Shown here: one piece after another, positions 35,939-47,300 of the stretch
Numbering within the stretch: position 1 is the stretch's first letter
Layout of the letters: each line of letters opens with the position of its first letter
Origin: Pontederia crassipes
Lineage: Eukaryota > Streptophyta > Magnoliopsida > Commelinales > Pontederiaceae
NCBI GenBank assembly: GCA_030549335.1
Contig: CM060191.1
Span: forward strand, 2,795,001 to 2,859,000
Length of the DNA stretch: 64,000 nucleotides
Direction of reading: 5' to 3'
The notes under the pieces: model-generated
Database searches by the model: none
Told to the model about the DNA's origin: nothing
The model's input: the letters and a program-made list of their open reading frames with translations, nothing else
Translations under genes and position numbers: made by a program

Positions 35939-36285
35939 GAAAGGTGGATCCAAAGGTTAATAATATAAGTTAGCATGCATAGAGTCGAATATATGTAATC
36001 CAAACATATATCTATAAAGAAAAGTTGCACAATTAAAATATTTATATTTCAAAGTATATGAAATATATGCTAGGAAAGAAAATAGAAGGGGGAAAAAAGG
36101 TGCAACAACACTATGTAGAGAAGATATATAATTCATCATGGCAATTGACCAAACGTCCAGTTCTCTTTTCATTGTTTGATTTAGAATCGTATCTTGTTAC
36201 CGTAAAATAGAAATGACAAGAAACAAACCCGGTGAGGCAATCTTAATGCTATCATAAAGCTGCCATTTAGTTGTTATTTTTAGAA
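33283..36285. other. Intergenic, no gene supported
   Basis: Several ORFs of 60-128 aa, none with recognisable domains. Includes a TA/CATA-rich microsatellite around 35896-35938. Nothing else identified. Confidence 0.5.
35896..35938 (+). repeat. (TA)n / (CATA)n microsatellite
   Basis: Imperfect alternation of tatatacata followed by about ten TA units. Confidence 0.85.
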
Positions 36286-37221
36286 GGATTATTTTCATAA
36301 ATCACTTCTAAATTATTGTGATTTTGCACATCTAATATCAAATTACAAACTTATTTTTTTTAAATAACTAAATTATTGCGATTTTTTCAATTTGATCTTT
36401 CTATCGACTTCTTATTTTTGATTTTTTTTCATTTATGAAAAGTCAAAATTATCCTTTATTCTCATCTTGCGCTTCGTTGGAAAAGGGGGGTCACCCCCCT
36501 TTCTGCAACCTTCGCATCGGAGGGTCGCAACCCCCCTCCCCTCCCCCTCCCCTCCTTCCTTGTACGTGTCGGCGAGGGCATGGGGGGCAACACATAGGGG
36601 GAAGGGCGATTGGCGATGCTGCGATTAGCGAAGGTTGCCGATGGCATCATAGCAAGGGGGCGAAACCCCAACCACCCACTTTCCCCCTGTCGCGCTGGCA
36701 TAGGGGAAAAGGGGGGTTTCCAATCGGTCGCACCGCAACAGGGGGCGACACCCCCTGCTGCAATGCAATTGCGACCGGTGAAGGTCGTCAATCGCATTGC
36801 AACAGGCGAGGCAACACCCGGCGTATTCGTCGGTCAGAGCAGCAGGGTGACCCCCCTCCCATTCGACCATCGCGGCGTAGGGGAAAGGGGAGGTGTGCCG
36901 CCCCCTACTACGACTGGCAAATCACAGTAGGGGTCGACCCTCACTCTTTCCACCTGATGTGCGTCGGCGCTTGCATGCAAGGGGAAAGAAGGGGGGGTCC
37001 CCCACCCCTTCCTACGTCGATTCTTTGCCTCTGTTGCAGCCGATGAAATTTACTTTTTTTTGTGTTATCAATAGAGGGGTAATTTTGACTTTTCATAATG
37101 AAGTTAATGAAAAATTAAAAAAAAATTATGATAGTTTAGGGATTCAAAAAAAATAAGTTCATAACTGGGGGTTAAAAATGAAAAATCATGATAGTTTAGA
37201 GGTGATTTATAGAAATAACTC
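36286..37221. mobile_element. Mutator-like element with long TIRs and a GC-rich core (Pack-MULE candidate)
   Basis: The left ~175 bp (36286-36460) and right ~165 bp (37058-37221) are long inverted repeats: both inward ends share TAAATCAC-CTCTAAA, TTATTTTTTTT-AAA, and TATGAAAAGTCAAAATTA. Flanking 9-mers tttttagaa (36277-36285) and ttttctgaa (37222-37230) agree at 7 of 9, as expected for a MULE duplication. Between the TIRs lies ~590 bp (36465-37045) of strikingly GC-rich DNA with runs such as ggggggtcacccccc, unlike its AT-rich surroundings. The one long ORF (203 aa, +) is Pro/Gly/Arg-rich with no domain. Non-autonomous. Confidence 0.75.
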
Positions 37222-37299
37222 TTTTCTGAAATTACATTATTTCTCTGAGTTACCAAGATCCCATCAACAAGATCTGACGACCAGAATTCGAGAGAGTTT

Positions 37300-37890
37300 C
37301 ATTGAATTTTATTAAAGTAATATTATTTATAATAATTTTAAAGATTAGAAACCTACAGTTAATTAAATATTAATGTAAATACATCATTTATTATATTTTA
37401 AAATATTGTTATGGATAAAAAAATATTCCCAACTTGTTAATAATTAATATTAATTTTTTTATTTATCATTTAATATTATTCTAATTTATTTTATCATAAA
37501 TCACTCTTATTTATTTTTATTACTTTCTTTTTTAACACTTTCCTATTTTATTTTTTCCGCTCTTCATTAATACTTATTTTTTTTGGTTAATTCTCTTTAA
37601 AGTGTTACATTTCTTTTTCCTCTTCAATTTTGAATATTATTCAAATACCTTTCACTCTTTCCTTTTCTTTTGGTTTTTTATTTTCTTTTCGGTTTTTGAT
37701 TTGAACTGGGTTTTTTTAATGTTAGTTTTCTTTTTTTTTCCTCTTTATTTTTAATTTGATTCGAATACCTTCATTATTTTCTTTTCTTTTATCTTTTCCT
37801 TTTCCTTTTTTCTTTTTCAATTTTTGGCTTAAACATATTTTTTACCTAGTTGGTCAGTTCACCGATTTTTGCCGGTTCGATGGGATTTTG
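37300..37890. mobile_element. Degraded hAT-like family A copy, opposite orientation
   Basis: Read in reverse, the middle matches the 7205-7903 element in phrase order: ggtatttgaataatatt, gaaagtgttaaaaaagaaa, then taagagtgatttatgataaaat. The end shows CGGCAAAAATCGGTGAACTG with the CCGG/GGTTC motifs (37845-37880). No intact termini. Confidence 0.5.
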
Positions 37891-37988
37891 TCTACTAATT
37901 CTGGATTTGAAGTTGAATCATTACCTTTAACTGCTTTAAAAGTAGTTTTTGTATTTTTTTTAAATTATCATATTTCATTCAAATGAAA

Positions 37989-38181
37989 ACTCCGTCTATG
38001 TTTTATAGTCGATCTCAAGCTCGGATAAAGGAGGAGGGTTGTGTTAGGCCCTGACAGCCAGCGTAAAATCTTGTCGAATCTCATGAACATGGATCAACGA
38101 ATAACTAATAGAGCAGAATTGCGTCATTTGATCCATGTAGCCGACCCCGCCTAGTAGGATAAGGCTTTATTGTTGTTGTTG
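37989..38181 (+). mobile_element. Au-type SINE, + orientation
   Basis: A 193-bp body containing gctcggataaaggaggaggg, ttaggccctgacagcc, tcatgaacatggatcaacga and tgtagccgaccccgcctag, ending aaggctttattgttgttgttg, the (TTG)n tail of Au SINEs. Flanked by an 18-bp direct repeat with one mismatch: tatttcattcaaatgaaa (37971-37988) and tatttcattgaaatgaaa (38182-38199). Confidence 0.88.
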
Positions 38182-38199
38182 TATTTCATTGAAATGAAA

Positions 38200-38896
38200 T
38201 TAATCCATCACATTAACATTTAATTTTCACCATTATATTTTATTTATTCAAATACAATCAAAAGTAATATATCAAGTCATCGAAACAAAACTAATATAAA
38301 AATTCCAATATTCATTAAGAAATGTCAGAAATGGTGGAACTATTTTTAGAAAGTCTTACCTTGAGAGAATAATTTCCTTTTCTCACTACAAAGAACCCTG
38401 CTCTACACAGTAATATTTCTATCAACTAATTTGGCAACTATTTTTTTTATTAAGCATATAATGAGATCAATAATTATCATGATCGAATTATCTATAGTCA
38501 TGATAAAATATTTTTATTTATTTCTTTAATTTAATGGTCACTGTGTGCTATTTTGAATTGTCCAATTGTTGGACTGATTAACCCATTTTACATGTTACAT
38601 AATGAGTTAGTTTTATGACATGCGATGTTTATGCCTAATGGATTGAGGTGAAAAGAAGAGTAGAATGGAGAAAAAATATTTTCCCCTTTTTAGATAAAAT
38701 CTTACAAGATGAGAATGGTGAAATTTTTTTATTTTTTCTCCTCAATTTGTGTCATTTATTTCAACCTCAAATTTTGGCGTAAAAATTTTTTCTTTCCTCT
38801 TATTCTTCCTTTTTTTTCTCTTCCTTTTTTTCTTTCCTCTTATTTTCTTCCCTTCCCCATGAGGTTGATCATCCATGTTAAAGTAGAAAGTAGAAA

Positions 38897-38939
<43 letters not shown>

Positions 38940-39194
38940 ATCATTAAATTAAAATTTTATAAATGAGAGTTGACATGTTTCTATTTAAAAAATTCAATTT
39001 GATTGATAATTCTTATATATTAGATTAGGAAGGATAATAAAAATTATAAAAGAATAAGAAAAGATAAGGATATATCCATATAATCAACATCATCATACTG
39101 TTACACGTCCATTTCATTCCAATGGCGTCGTCATGCTACACACGACGCAGTAACTCCATCGGGCCTCATGAGACACACAGGTATATCCCTAAAT
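38200..39194. other. AT-rich intergenic with a CT microsatellite; 3' flank of LHCB2
   Basis: Uniformly AT-rich, no gene. The last ~100 bp are probable LHCB2 3' UTR. Confidence 0.5.
38900..38938 (+). repeat. (CT)n microsatellite
   Basis: About 19 CT units without interruption. Confidence 0.95.
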
Positions 39195-40101
39195 TTACTT
39201 GCCGGGGACGAAGTTGGTGGCATAGGCCCAGGCGTTGTTGGTGGCGGGGTCGGCGAGGTGGTCGTAGAGGTTCTCGATGGGTCCCTTGCCGGTGACGATG
39301 GCCTGCACGAAGAATCCGAACATGGAGAACATGGCGAGGCGCCCGTTCTTGAGCTCCTTCACCTTGAGCTCGGCGAAGGCGTCCGGGTCGTCGGCCAGGC
39401 CGAGGGGGTCGAACGCGCCGCCGGGGTAGAGCGGGTCGAGGCCCTCGCCGAGGGGTCCGCCGCCGACGCGGTAGCCCTCGACGAAGCCCATGAGGACCAC
39501 CTGGCTCGCCCAGATGGCCAGGATGCTCTGGGCGTGGATCAGGTTGGGGTTGCCCAGGTAGTCGAGGCCGCCCTCGGAGAAGATCTGGGACCCGGCCTTG
39601 AACCAGACGGCCTCGCCGAACTTGACGCCGTTCCGGGAGAGGATCTCCGGGAACACGCAGCCCAGCGCGCCCAGCATCGCCCAGCGGCTGTGGATCACCT
39701 CCAGCTCCCGGTTCTTGGCGAAGGTTTCCGGGTCAGCCGACAGCCCCGCGGTGTCCCAGCCGTAGTCGCCGGGGAACTCGCCGGTCAGGTACGACGGCGT
39801 CTGCTCCGAGAATGGGCCCAGGTACTTGGGACGGTCAGGGCCGTACCTGCACCGCGCGCAGGGTCATTATTTAATCGCATATTATTCACGCATTTGCTAC
39901 TTTGCTAGTCGTATAATACTGCTCATAGACATATGTAATTAAACTACCAATTAACTACCAGATGCTGGGGGGAGCGGTCTTGGTGGTCCGGCGCATGGAG
40001 AAGCGGCCGCCGGAGACGCCGACCTTGCGGACCAACTCATTCTGCTGCTTGAGGGCGGTCTGGCCGGCGAAGGCCGAGCTCTGGAGGGCGGAGGTGGCCA
40101 T
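39195..40101 (-). CDS. LHCB2: Light-harvesting chlorophyll a/b-binding protein of LHCII, type II
   Basis: Two exons, 40101-39959 and 39846-39195, GT/AG intron splitting the Trp codon of [12 protein letters not shown]; 264 aa. Transit peptide [19 protein letters not shown]..., mature N-terminus around [13 protein letters not shown]. Helix 1 has the chlorophyll ligand Glu in [16 protein letters not shown], helix 3 [31 protein letters not shown] and the [18 protein letters not shown]-terminus are canonical. The RRTTK context and single intron near the start point to LHCB2 rather than the intronless LHCB1. It binds chlorophyll in trimeric LHCII in the thylakoid and is the main state-transition phosphoprotein. 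Coding GC is very high at third positions, unlike flanking DNA, as in monocot photosynthesis genes. No lesions. Confidence 0.97.
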
Positions 40102-40180
40102 CGGTTTGATTGGTTCGGATTTGATGGCTTGCTCTGCGCGGCTGCTGCTGCTGCTTCTGCAGGTCTTTGCTTGCAGGGTT

Positions 40181-40310
40181 GAAATATAGCTGCCGCGACG
40201 AAGGTGGTGGCGGCAGTGGGGCAGGGGCTGAGAAGTTGTGGACGACGTCTCGAGTAGGCCATTGGCTGCTCTTGGAGATTCAGATATCCGGAGGCCGAGA
40301 GGCCAATGGG
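40181..40310 (-). promoter_or_regulatory. LHCB2 core promoter elements
   Basis: On the minus strand: TATA-like CTATATTT (40183-40190) ~80 bp upstream of the ATG, CCAAT (40261-40265) in AGCCAATGG, and a GATATC (40283-40288) between two CCAAT-like sites (the second, inverted, near 40303). CCAAT-GATA-GATA arrangements are typical of light- and clock-controlled CAB promoters. An ACGTGGC G-box core lies further upstream near 40402-40408. Confidence 0.55.
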
Positions 40311-40429
40311 AGTGCGACAGCGTGGAAGGGGCAAGATCTCGTTCTTGTGGATATATACGCGAGATCTGGATATTTCGGATTGCTCCCTCGCTCTTCGTCG
40401 CGCCACGTATCCATGTGCTCACAAAAATA

Positions 40430-41376
40430 TTGCATGTTAATTAATATAGATGGATCATCCGTATCATGTATCACATCATCTTTTCAAAATTTCTTTCACA
40501 AATTATATATATACATACATTTATTTTTTTTTATTAACGAGTTATGACATTTTAACATCGATCCCTTTCGAGAACTATATTAGTTTTGAATATTACTAGT
40601 CTCACAAGTTATCTTTTTACATTCATGAAACTTCGGAACTCGAATGCTACATCCTGATCAGTCCACTTTTTTCTCTTCTCATTATCAAGAAAACTTGGTG
40701 CAGAACAAACTGATCGATGGGAGTGTAGCTGGGTCGTGGTGGTCGACAGAGGGTGGCATAACACAAGCATATGAGATTTATCGCAAAGCAAAACATCTTT
40801 TCCAAAGCACGCCCAATAGCAACGAAGACTCAGCATCACTTCCTGATGATCCCTAAACAAATTACAGAGAGCAAAAAGCACCCGAGCAGCCGTGGAAGAA
40901 ATTTTCAACAGATTCTTCCTGCTACTAGAAAGAATAACTTTTGCATGGTCTCTAATCATAGTGAATTAGTGATGCAAGTCCTATTAGACTTGGCATATCA
41001 AAAATCACAAACAACAGAAGCATCCATTGCACATTGGTGGGGACTGGCCTCGACAACAACATAATTTGAACAAAAAGAAGACCAGACAAATGATTTAAGG
41101 GTGTAAAATTATTTAATCAGTCCAACTACAATTTACATGAAGCAAGCACAGTAAGAATAGGGAGTAGGGACCCTTGGGCATTTACAGCAAGGACTGCTAG
41201 AACTGCACTGATCTTGTGAAACACAAGGTACTGGAGAGGTCCGGACGTATCACAAAGGATTGTATGGCAACACAACATGATCTGGTATTGGCTTCGAACA
41301 AGAGCTCGACTTGGCGTTAAGTGCGATTAAGTATCTAACCAAAAGGGTTGCTATATATATGTGGGCCCAAGGTAAA
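40430..41376. other. Intergenic between LHCB2 promoter and NUP133 3' end
   Basis: No gene recognised; ORFs up to 116 aa lack domains. The right ~200 bp are probable NUP133 3' UTR. Confidence 0.5.
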
Positions 41377-44300
41377 CTACACGGAGAACTGAGGAATGCC
41401 ATCCATCTGCACATCCCCATCAGCCATGCCATGGCCTCCAACCTTGCCCATTAAAATTGCAGTCATCATCAACTTCCCTGCATCTGGGAAGTCCTTGTGT
41501 TGCATTAAAATCCCTTCCACTGATGAGCTTGTATCCTTCAAGATTGAAAATTGCTTATCACCCTTTTGTAGGGGTAAAACATCCTCGAGACCTCTGCCAC
41601 AGCTTTCTGCTTCCGGTCCATAACACAACCTGGAAGCCTTGAAAATCACAGTTTCTCTTAAGTAGTTGAGGGCAACTTCATCACTCCACCCTTCTGTCGT
41701 TGATGCGTGACCAAGCTTTAGCCAGTCATCTTGATTTGCTGCATTCCTCCAGCATTCCTCCAGAAGACTTCTGTGGGACCTTTGGAAGGATGCACCTGCC
41801 CAAGCAAACACCTCAAAAGCTTTTAATGATAGTTCTTCACCTCCTCCCTCCTTTAAGCACATCTCAATCAGGTCTCCAGGGGGAAGTGGTCCATCAGTGC
41901 CATGTCTTTCCTCTGCATTCGACAAGTATCCAACAATCTCTTCCTGTACCAAAGGGAGCATCCATGATTTTAAAAAAATGAGGATGATTGTAACCTCCTT
42001 GGAAATCAACTGGCAGGCACAGAAAATGCAACAATAACAATACCACCAAAAACTGTCCAAATAGCTCTTGCCATAATTTTCTATGCTAATGAATGAGTCA
42101 TCCCTATCACTTAACTGATCCTACCAATAAGCACTGATTTCCAGGATAAATATCAAATGGGTGTTAAATGCTCACAGAAATCATATATATGCTCTATTTA
42201 ATTGTTCATCAAATATGCCGATGACTCCATCAGAGCAACAAGGCTAAATGAACAGAAACATTAGTTAACAAGAGATAGCTGTATCACATGCTGAATCAAG
42301 AAGATCGACAAAACACTATTCCAATTCATGCTATTGGACACCTTGGAAAAGCATTGCAGTCCTGTGTTCAAAGTCACTAGTTATTACATGCACTTGTTGA
42401 CATGAAAAACCTTATGTACCCTGCCAAAAGAATCTTTTTTTCTACTTTTCTATGTAATTCTCTACTTTCTGGAGTCAGATCCAGAACACAAGTAAACCAC
42501 TATATTTTCTTGGTTATTTTCTAAAAAAATATTTTCTTGGTTATGTAATTCAACAAGCAAGATGAGCTCTCTCAGTTTGAAATGAATTAAAGACTAATAT
42601 CAGCATAATAATTAGAAAACAGAATTTCTGGTTGGTCACCAGTATCACATAACAACAATGTCAGTTTTCATAAATACATGTACATGAACTTTTAGATTTT
42701 GATAAACTACCACTCCAAGACATACACCAAGGACATCAGTAATAAATATATGGCAACAAAAGCCTTAAAACTTCAAGAAAGCAAATATCATTGGCTAATT
42801 AATGATTATGTGATGGTTGTCTACACCATACCTGTAACTTTAGCATTTGTAAATCAGCATCAATGTGCCTGATTGAAATCTCACAGTCCGTACTCTTACC
42901 TGTGTGAAGTATCCCCATCAAACTAGTGATGCAATATAATCAAATCCTGCATGCTTAAATACAGGTAACCCTCCCTTTATTCATGATATTTGACTTTCAT
43001 TGTACCAAAATAGTTTCGTTAAACTTGAACCAACTAGCAAGACAGAGTTGATAAGAGAATGAAATTGGCAATGCCACTGCCATGTGACTTTTTCCCTTTG
43101 ATAAAGAAAATGACGAGTTTGAAAAGAAAGGGAGAGAGAACCAGTTAAACTGGTCATCCATGTATATCAAAGCAATGAGAGATGCTATCTAAGTGGAAAA
43201 ACTCACTAGATCTGGTGGTCGATTGCGACGCACCACTATACAACGTACGTGACACATGATTGGAGGCCACGTCATCTCTCTCCCTCTCTCTCGCCCCCAA
43301 TTTTATTGTGCTCCAATCATTGTGATCTCGTTTCCCAGATCGGAAGCGGTCGGATTCCCCAAATTCTTCATCCCCCAGACTCTGTCGGCAGCGCCACCTC
43401 CCTCAGGCGGCCCCGCCAGGGCAGCACTCTCCTGCGAACAATGTGTTGCAAGGCGTTTCACCTTAGTGATGGCTGGACCACCGTGACCTGCATCCGTGAT
43501 ACCAGTAACCATCGCCGGCAGACATTGCGCTGCTTCAGATGTTTAGAGGAAGAGGGGCATTTCGCGCGACTTTGCTCCGGCCCTCTTAGCTGTTTCCGAT
43601 GTAGGGGCGAGGGCCACCAGAGGTCGTCATGCCCCCACATCCTGCGGGAACACTCATCTGTGACGCCACTGGTGAATCAACAGCTAGCTGCGACACTGAA
43701 TGCCCCCTCTGCACTGACATCCCAGGTGGCTCCCACCCTCTCCATCCCATGGTCGCCGGGGATCCAGCGCGGCATCGACCTGCTCCAGGACTGCGTCGTC
43801 GATGAGACCAGTGGCGCCCCCCTCGACCCGGCGGTTCTTCGATCAGAAGTCATCGCTGGAGTGGGATCCTCGCCACCTTTTCACCTAAGCCGCATTTCGC
43901 CATGGCAGTAGCTCGTCCCAGGGTCTGCGCAGCAAAGGGACTCCCTTCTTGTTGCGCCGACCAACTTGTCGTCGCACACCAGCATGGTATGGCAACCGTG
44001 GAAGACAGCGGATGGAGCCGAATTGGCACCTCCTGGAAGACGTCGAATTGTTGACACTCACGTCCTCCCGCTTCATCTCCAGCGGCCAGAAATCGTGCTG
44101 GCGTTGGCAGGACAGCTGGGGAATCCCCTTTCCATTGCTCTCCCAGCCCTCGACTCACTGGACTTGTCCATCACCTCCGTCAACGTTGAGCTCCACCCAA
44201 ACTGCAACCTCCCCTCAGCGATGACTCTCTGCGCCGGTGTTGACAAGTTCACCCTCAGGCTGCGATACTTGGATGACATTGCCTTGTAGGCTGGGGTGGT

Positions 44301-47300
44301 CGCCGGTCATCCTCTGAGGTCAGCGGTCCGAACGCCGATTGCAGGCCATACTGGACTGACACTGCAGGCGCGGGGCGCGTGCCTTAGCCATACCCAAATT
44401 CAAAATTCCATCCTTACCTTGAATTCAAATCCCATCCTAGCTGAACCCAATCCAACCGCTTAACCCACTCCCTTCCAAACTCGACACACTCGCAAGTTGA
44501 TTCAACCACCTCCCTTCCCAAACCCAACAATCAAAATCCCTCGAACCCAATCCCATCACTCAATGCACCTGATTCTCATCGTGTTCGCGCCCGGTCGGAA
44601 CCTGCCCGCTGAGCATGACTGCGAACCCAACTTCAAGCCCAAGCGAACTCGAACCCAAATCTGACCACCTTCCCCCCCCCCCACCCACACACACACGCCG
44701 AGCCCGTGAAACTGCCCCATCACTCCCACACCGGGAACCAACTGACCCCATCCCTTTCCTTCCCCCCTGTCCTCCGGCAATTGACCGCCACCACCACGCC
44801 CACAACCCCGACGCCGCCAGTTTCGCCTCCTTCCCTCGCCATAAGCCAGACACCTCCAGCATCGCTACATGTACGATTCACACCGCCCACGCTCACCGCC
44901 ATCCCTGTGATCATCCCGATGACTGCCACATCCACAGGCGAAGATCAGGTAGCTCCTCCCCTCTGCTACCAGCGCCGTCGGCCTGCCCAGGCTGTCACGC
45001 CATCTCCGCCAGCGGATCAGCAGCTGTCGTTGCTGAGCTGCGGCCACCCGCACTGTCATCGCTGACGTCGCCTCAGCAGCACGAGGTGCGGGTGTACATG
45101 GTGGGGGTCGCACCGCATCCCATGGAGGACTCACTGACCGCCTCGGACCATGACGATGGAATGCACCTCCTCATCGGGAGGGCGGATGGGGAGGTTCACC
45201 TAGGTAAAGCAGCCTCAACCATACACGCCGGCAGCCATGTGTAAGAGTGGCCTTACACGATCACTACAGCGCCTCCTCACCCATGCCGGGAGCAGCCATA
45301 AGAGACACCTGGCACCGCCACCGCCAGCAGGGCAGCATCCACCTGCGCTGTCATCGTCGCCATTGCCCCAACAGCCTGTGGTGGGGGGTGCCCCGCAGAC
45401 CATGCCAGACTCGATGGTTGCCGATGATAGTGCGGTTGGGAAACACCTACTCGCCGGGTGGGCAGATGAGGAGGTTCGTCTAGTTGCAGAAGCTGCCGGC
45501 CTCCGCCACACTCGCTGGCGACCACGGTCAAGTGGAGTGGCCTTACAACAAGGGAGCAACTCAGTAACTCAATGAAGGTAATCACAAGGAATGTACGAGA
45601 CCGTCCTTGGTGGGCGGAGGTTGTGTGGGAGGTGGATGTTTTCCTCCCTTCGGAGACCAAGCTGGTCGTCCATGGGAGGAGTTCCGAGATGCACGCAACC
45701 ATTTTCCGAATGCCCAGTGCCTGCTTGATGGCCCAGAAACTTCACACCCCGAGGATTTTGACAGCGGACAAGCATCGTGAGCTTGTTTCACATCTAATTC
45801 GCAGAGACTGGTGGAGAGCCATCAGCGACCTTTTCGTCCGATGCATGGGCCATCGTAGCTCCAGTGCAACCGGGCCACTTTTTGGTGGGGGGGATGTCTT
45901 TGAGCGTGTTGTACTCCTCATCTTTCCCTTTTTGTTTGAAAGCAGGGTTTTGGCTTGATGACTTACTTTCCATCTTATTGCTGATCTCCCTTTGAGAGCC
46001 CACACTAGTACAGCTCTCCCTTTGAGAGCCCACACTAGTACATGATTTCCATTTCACAATGATATATATAGCTGGATGACAACCACAACCTGGTGGTCAT
46101 CCTTTTTTCTCCTCAAAAAAATAAAATCCAACAAATCTTTCAAACACACTACAGCAGGACATAAAGAATGAGACAAATATGATAAGGATGTTATTTGTAG
46201 AAGAAAATATGATAAATATGTTCATATCGCCTAATATATCATTACACATCATGTGCGATTCAACATGAACAATGCCAAACTATAAGGGTAGGGTTGCAAA
46301 TCTCTGAAATTTTGAATACTCAGGATTATCTGCAAAATTTGTCTGGCATAAGAAGAGATGAAATTCCTCCAATGCAAATGTTAACCCTACCAATTGTGAT
46401 ATAATAGTTAACCTATAATTTGCAACACGAGAAGAAGGTTAAACAACAATATGATCATTCATAAAAGAAGCATTGGCGAAGAGAAAGAAGTAATATTAGG
46501 ATTTCCAGTGGCCTCTAGGTTTTTAGCAACTCCTTTTTTAAAAAAAACGTTTTTAGCAGCTTTTTAAAAGTTTTTTTACAGTAATTTCCTACAAGTTTAA
46601 ATATAAATTAGACATTTCTCTGGAGTATCTAATAAACAATCCGCAAGAGCATACTAGGATTCAAATTCATGGATAGTCCACATTCCCAAGTGACACTACA
46701 ATGTCTTGCTTCTTGTTTAAGGAGACTATGAACTTGAATTATCGAAGTGAAGAAAGAAACTAGAAATTACAAACCTGCAAGTGCAGCAATTTTAGAAAGA
46801 TTAAGGAGACGTCTTCTATCTGTAAGTGAAAGTTGCTGCTTATTCATCTCTGGCTCTCCCTCGACCATTGAGTGAGCATCCGCAGACAGTGCGGAAATAC
46901 GCAAGGTCTCCGAAGCTGAAGAAAATTGCTTTAAGAATATCTCGTGAAGCCACAGAAGATCTTTACGGTCCTTTAGGAAAGTAAACAATTCGTTGTGAAA
47001 TTCTTCTCCAAGCCTAAGCAATTTAGAGTGTTGGCAGCTTTGAGCTAGTTGCTTGAAAACAAAATAACTGAATCCTCCATTTGGCCCAGTACTTCCGTGC
47101 TGCATTAGTAATTAGAATTGGAAATTGGAATAGTTAGTCAAATTCCCACAGCCAGAGTAATAAGGTAACATTCCTAGATCACAGGACAAATTACTCTATT
47201 ATAATCCACCAAGTTTAATCTGGGCACATAACACTCTAGCCTCTTTCCAGATACAGTAGGAATTTCACACAATATATTTGAAATAGTTTCCATGAGATTC

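Larger units (their letters stand above)
43250..46120 (+). mobile_element. LINE deletion derivative inside NUP133 intron 7
   Basis: GC-rich island (about 43250-45950) in an AT-rich intron, opposite in strand to NUP133. The 5' part codes a gag-like ORF1 with two zinc knuckles, the middle is Pro/Ser/His-rich, and the last ORF starts like an L1 endonuclease (MKVITRNVRD) but is cut to 128 aa. Reverse transcriptase is entirely missing. It ends with a tandem 30-bp repeat and an A-rich tail (aaaaaaataaaa, to ~46120). No clear target duplication was recognised. Confidence 0.7.

Noticed and set aside
36435-37046. 203-aa Pro/Gly/Arg-rich ORF
   Set aside because: Lies in the GC-rich core and TIR of the Mutator-like element, no domain, all frames stay open in such GC-rich DNA.
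39168-39908. 246-aa ORF antisense to LHCB2
   Set aside because: Shadow of the GC-rich LHCB2 exon on the other strand.
40609-40959. 116-aa minus-strand ORF upstream of LHCB2
   Set aside because: No domain, no promoter or intron signals, composition like intergenic DNA.
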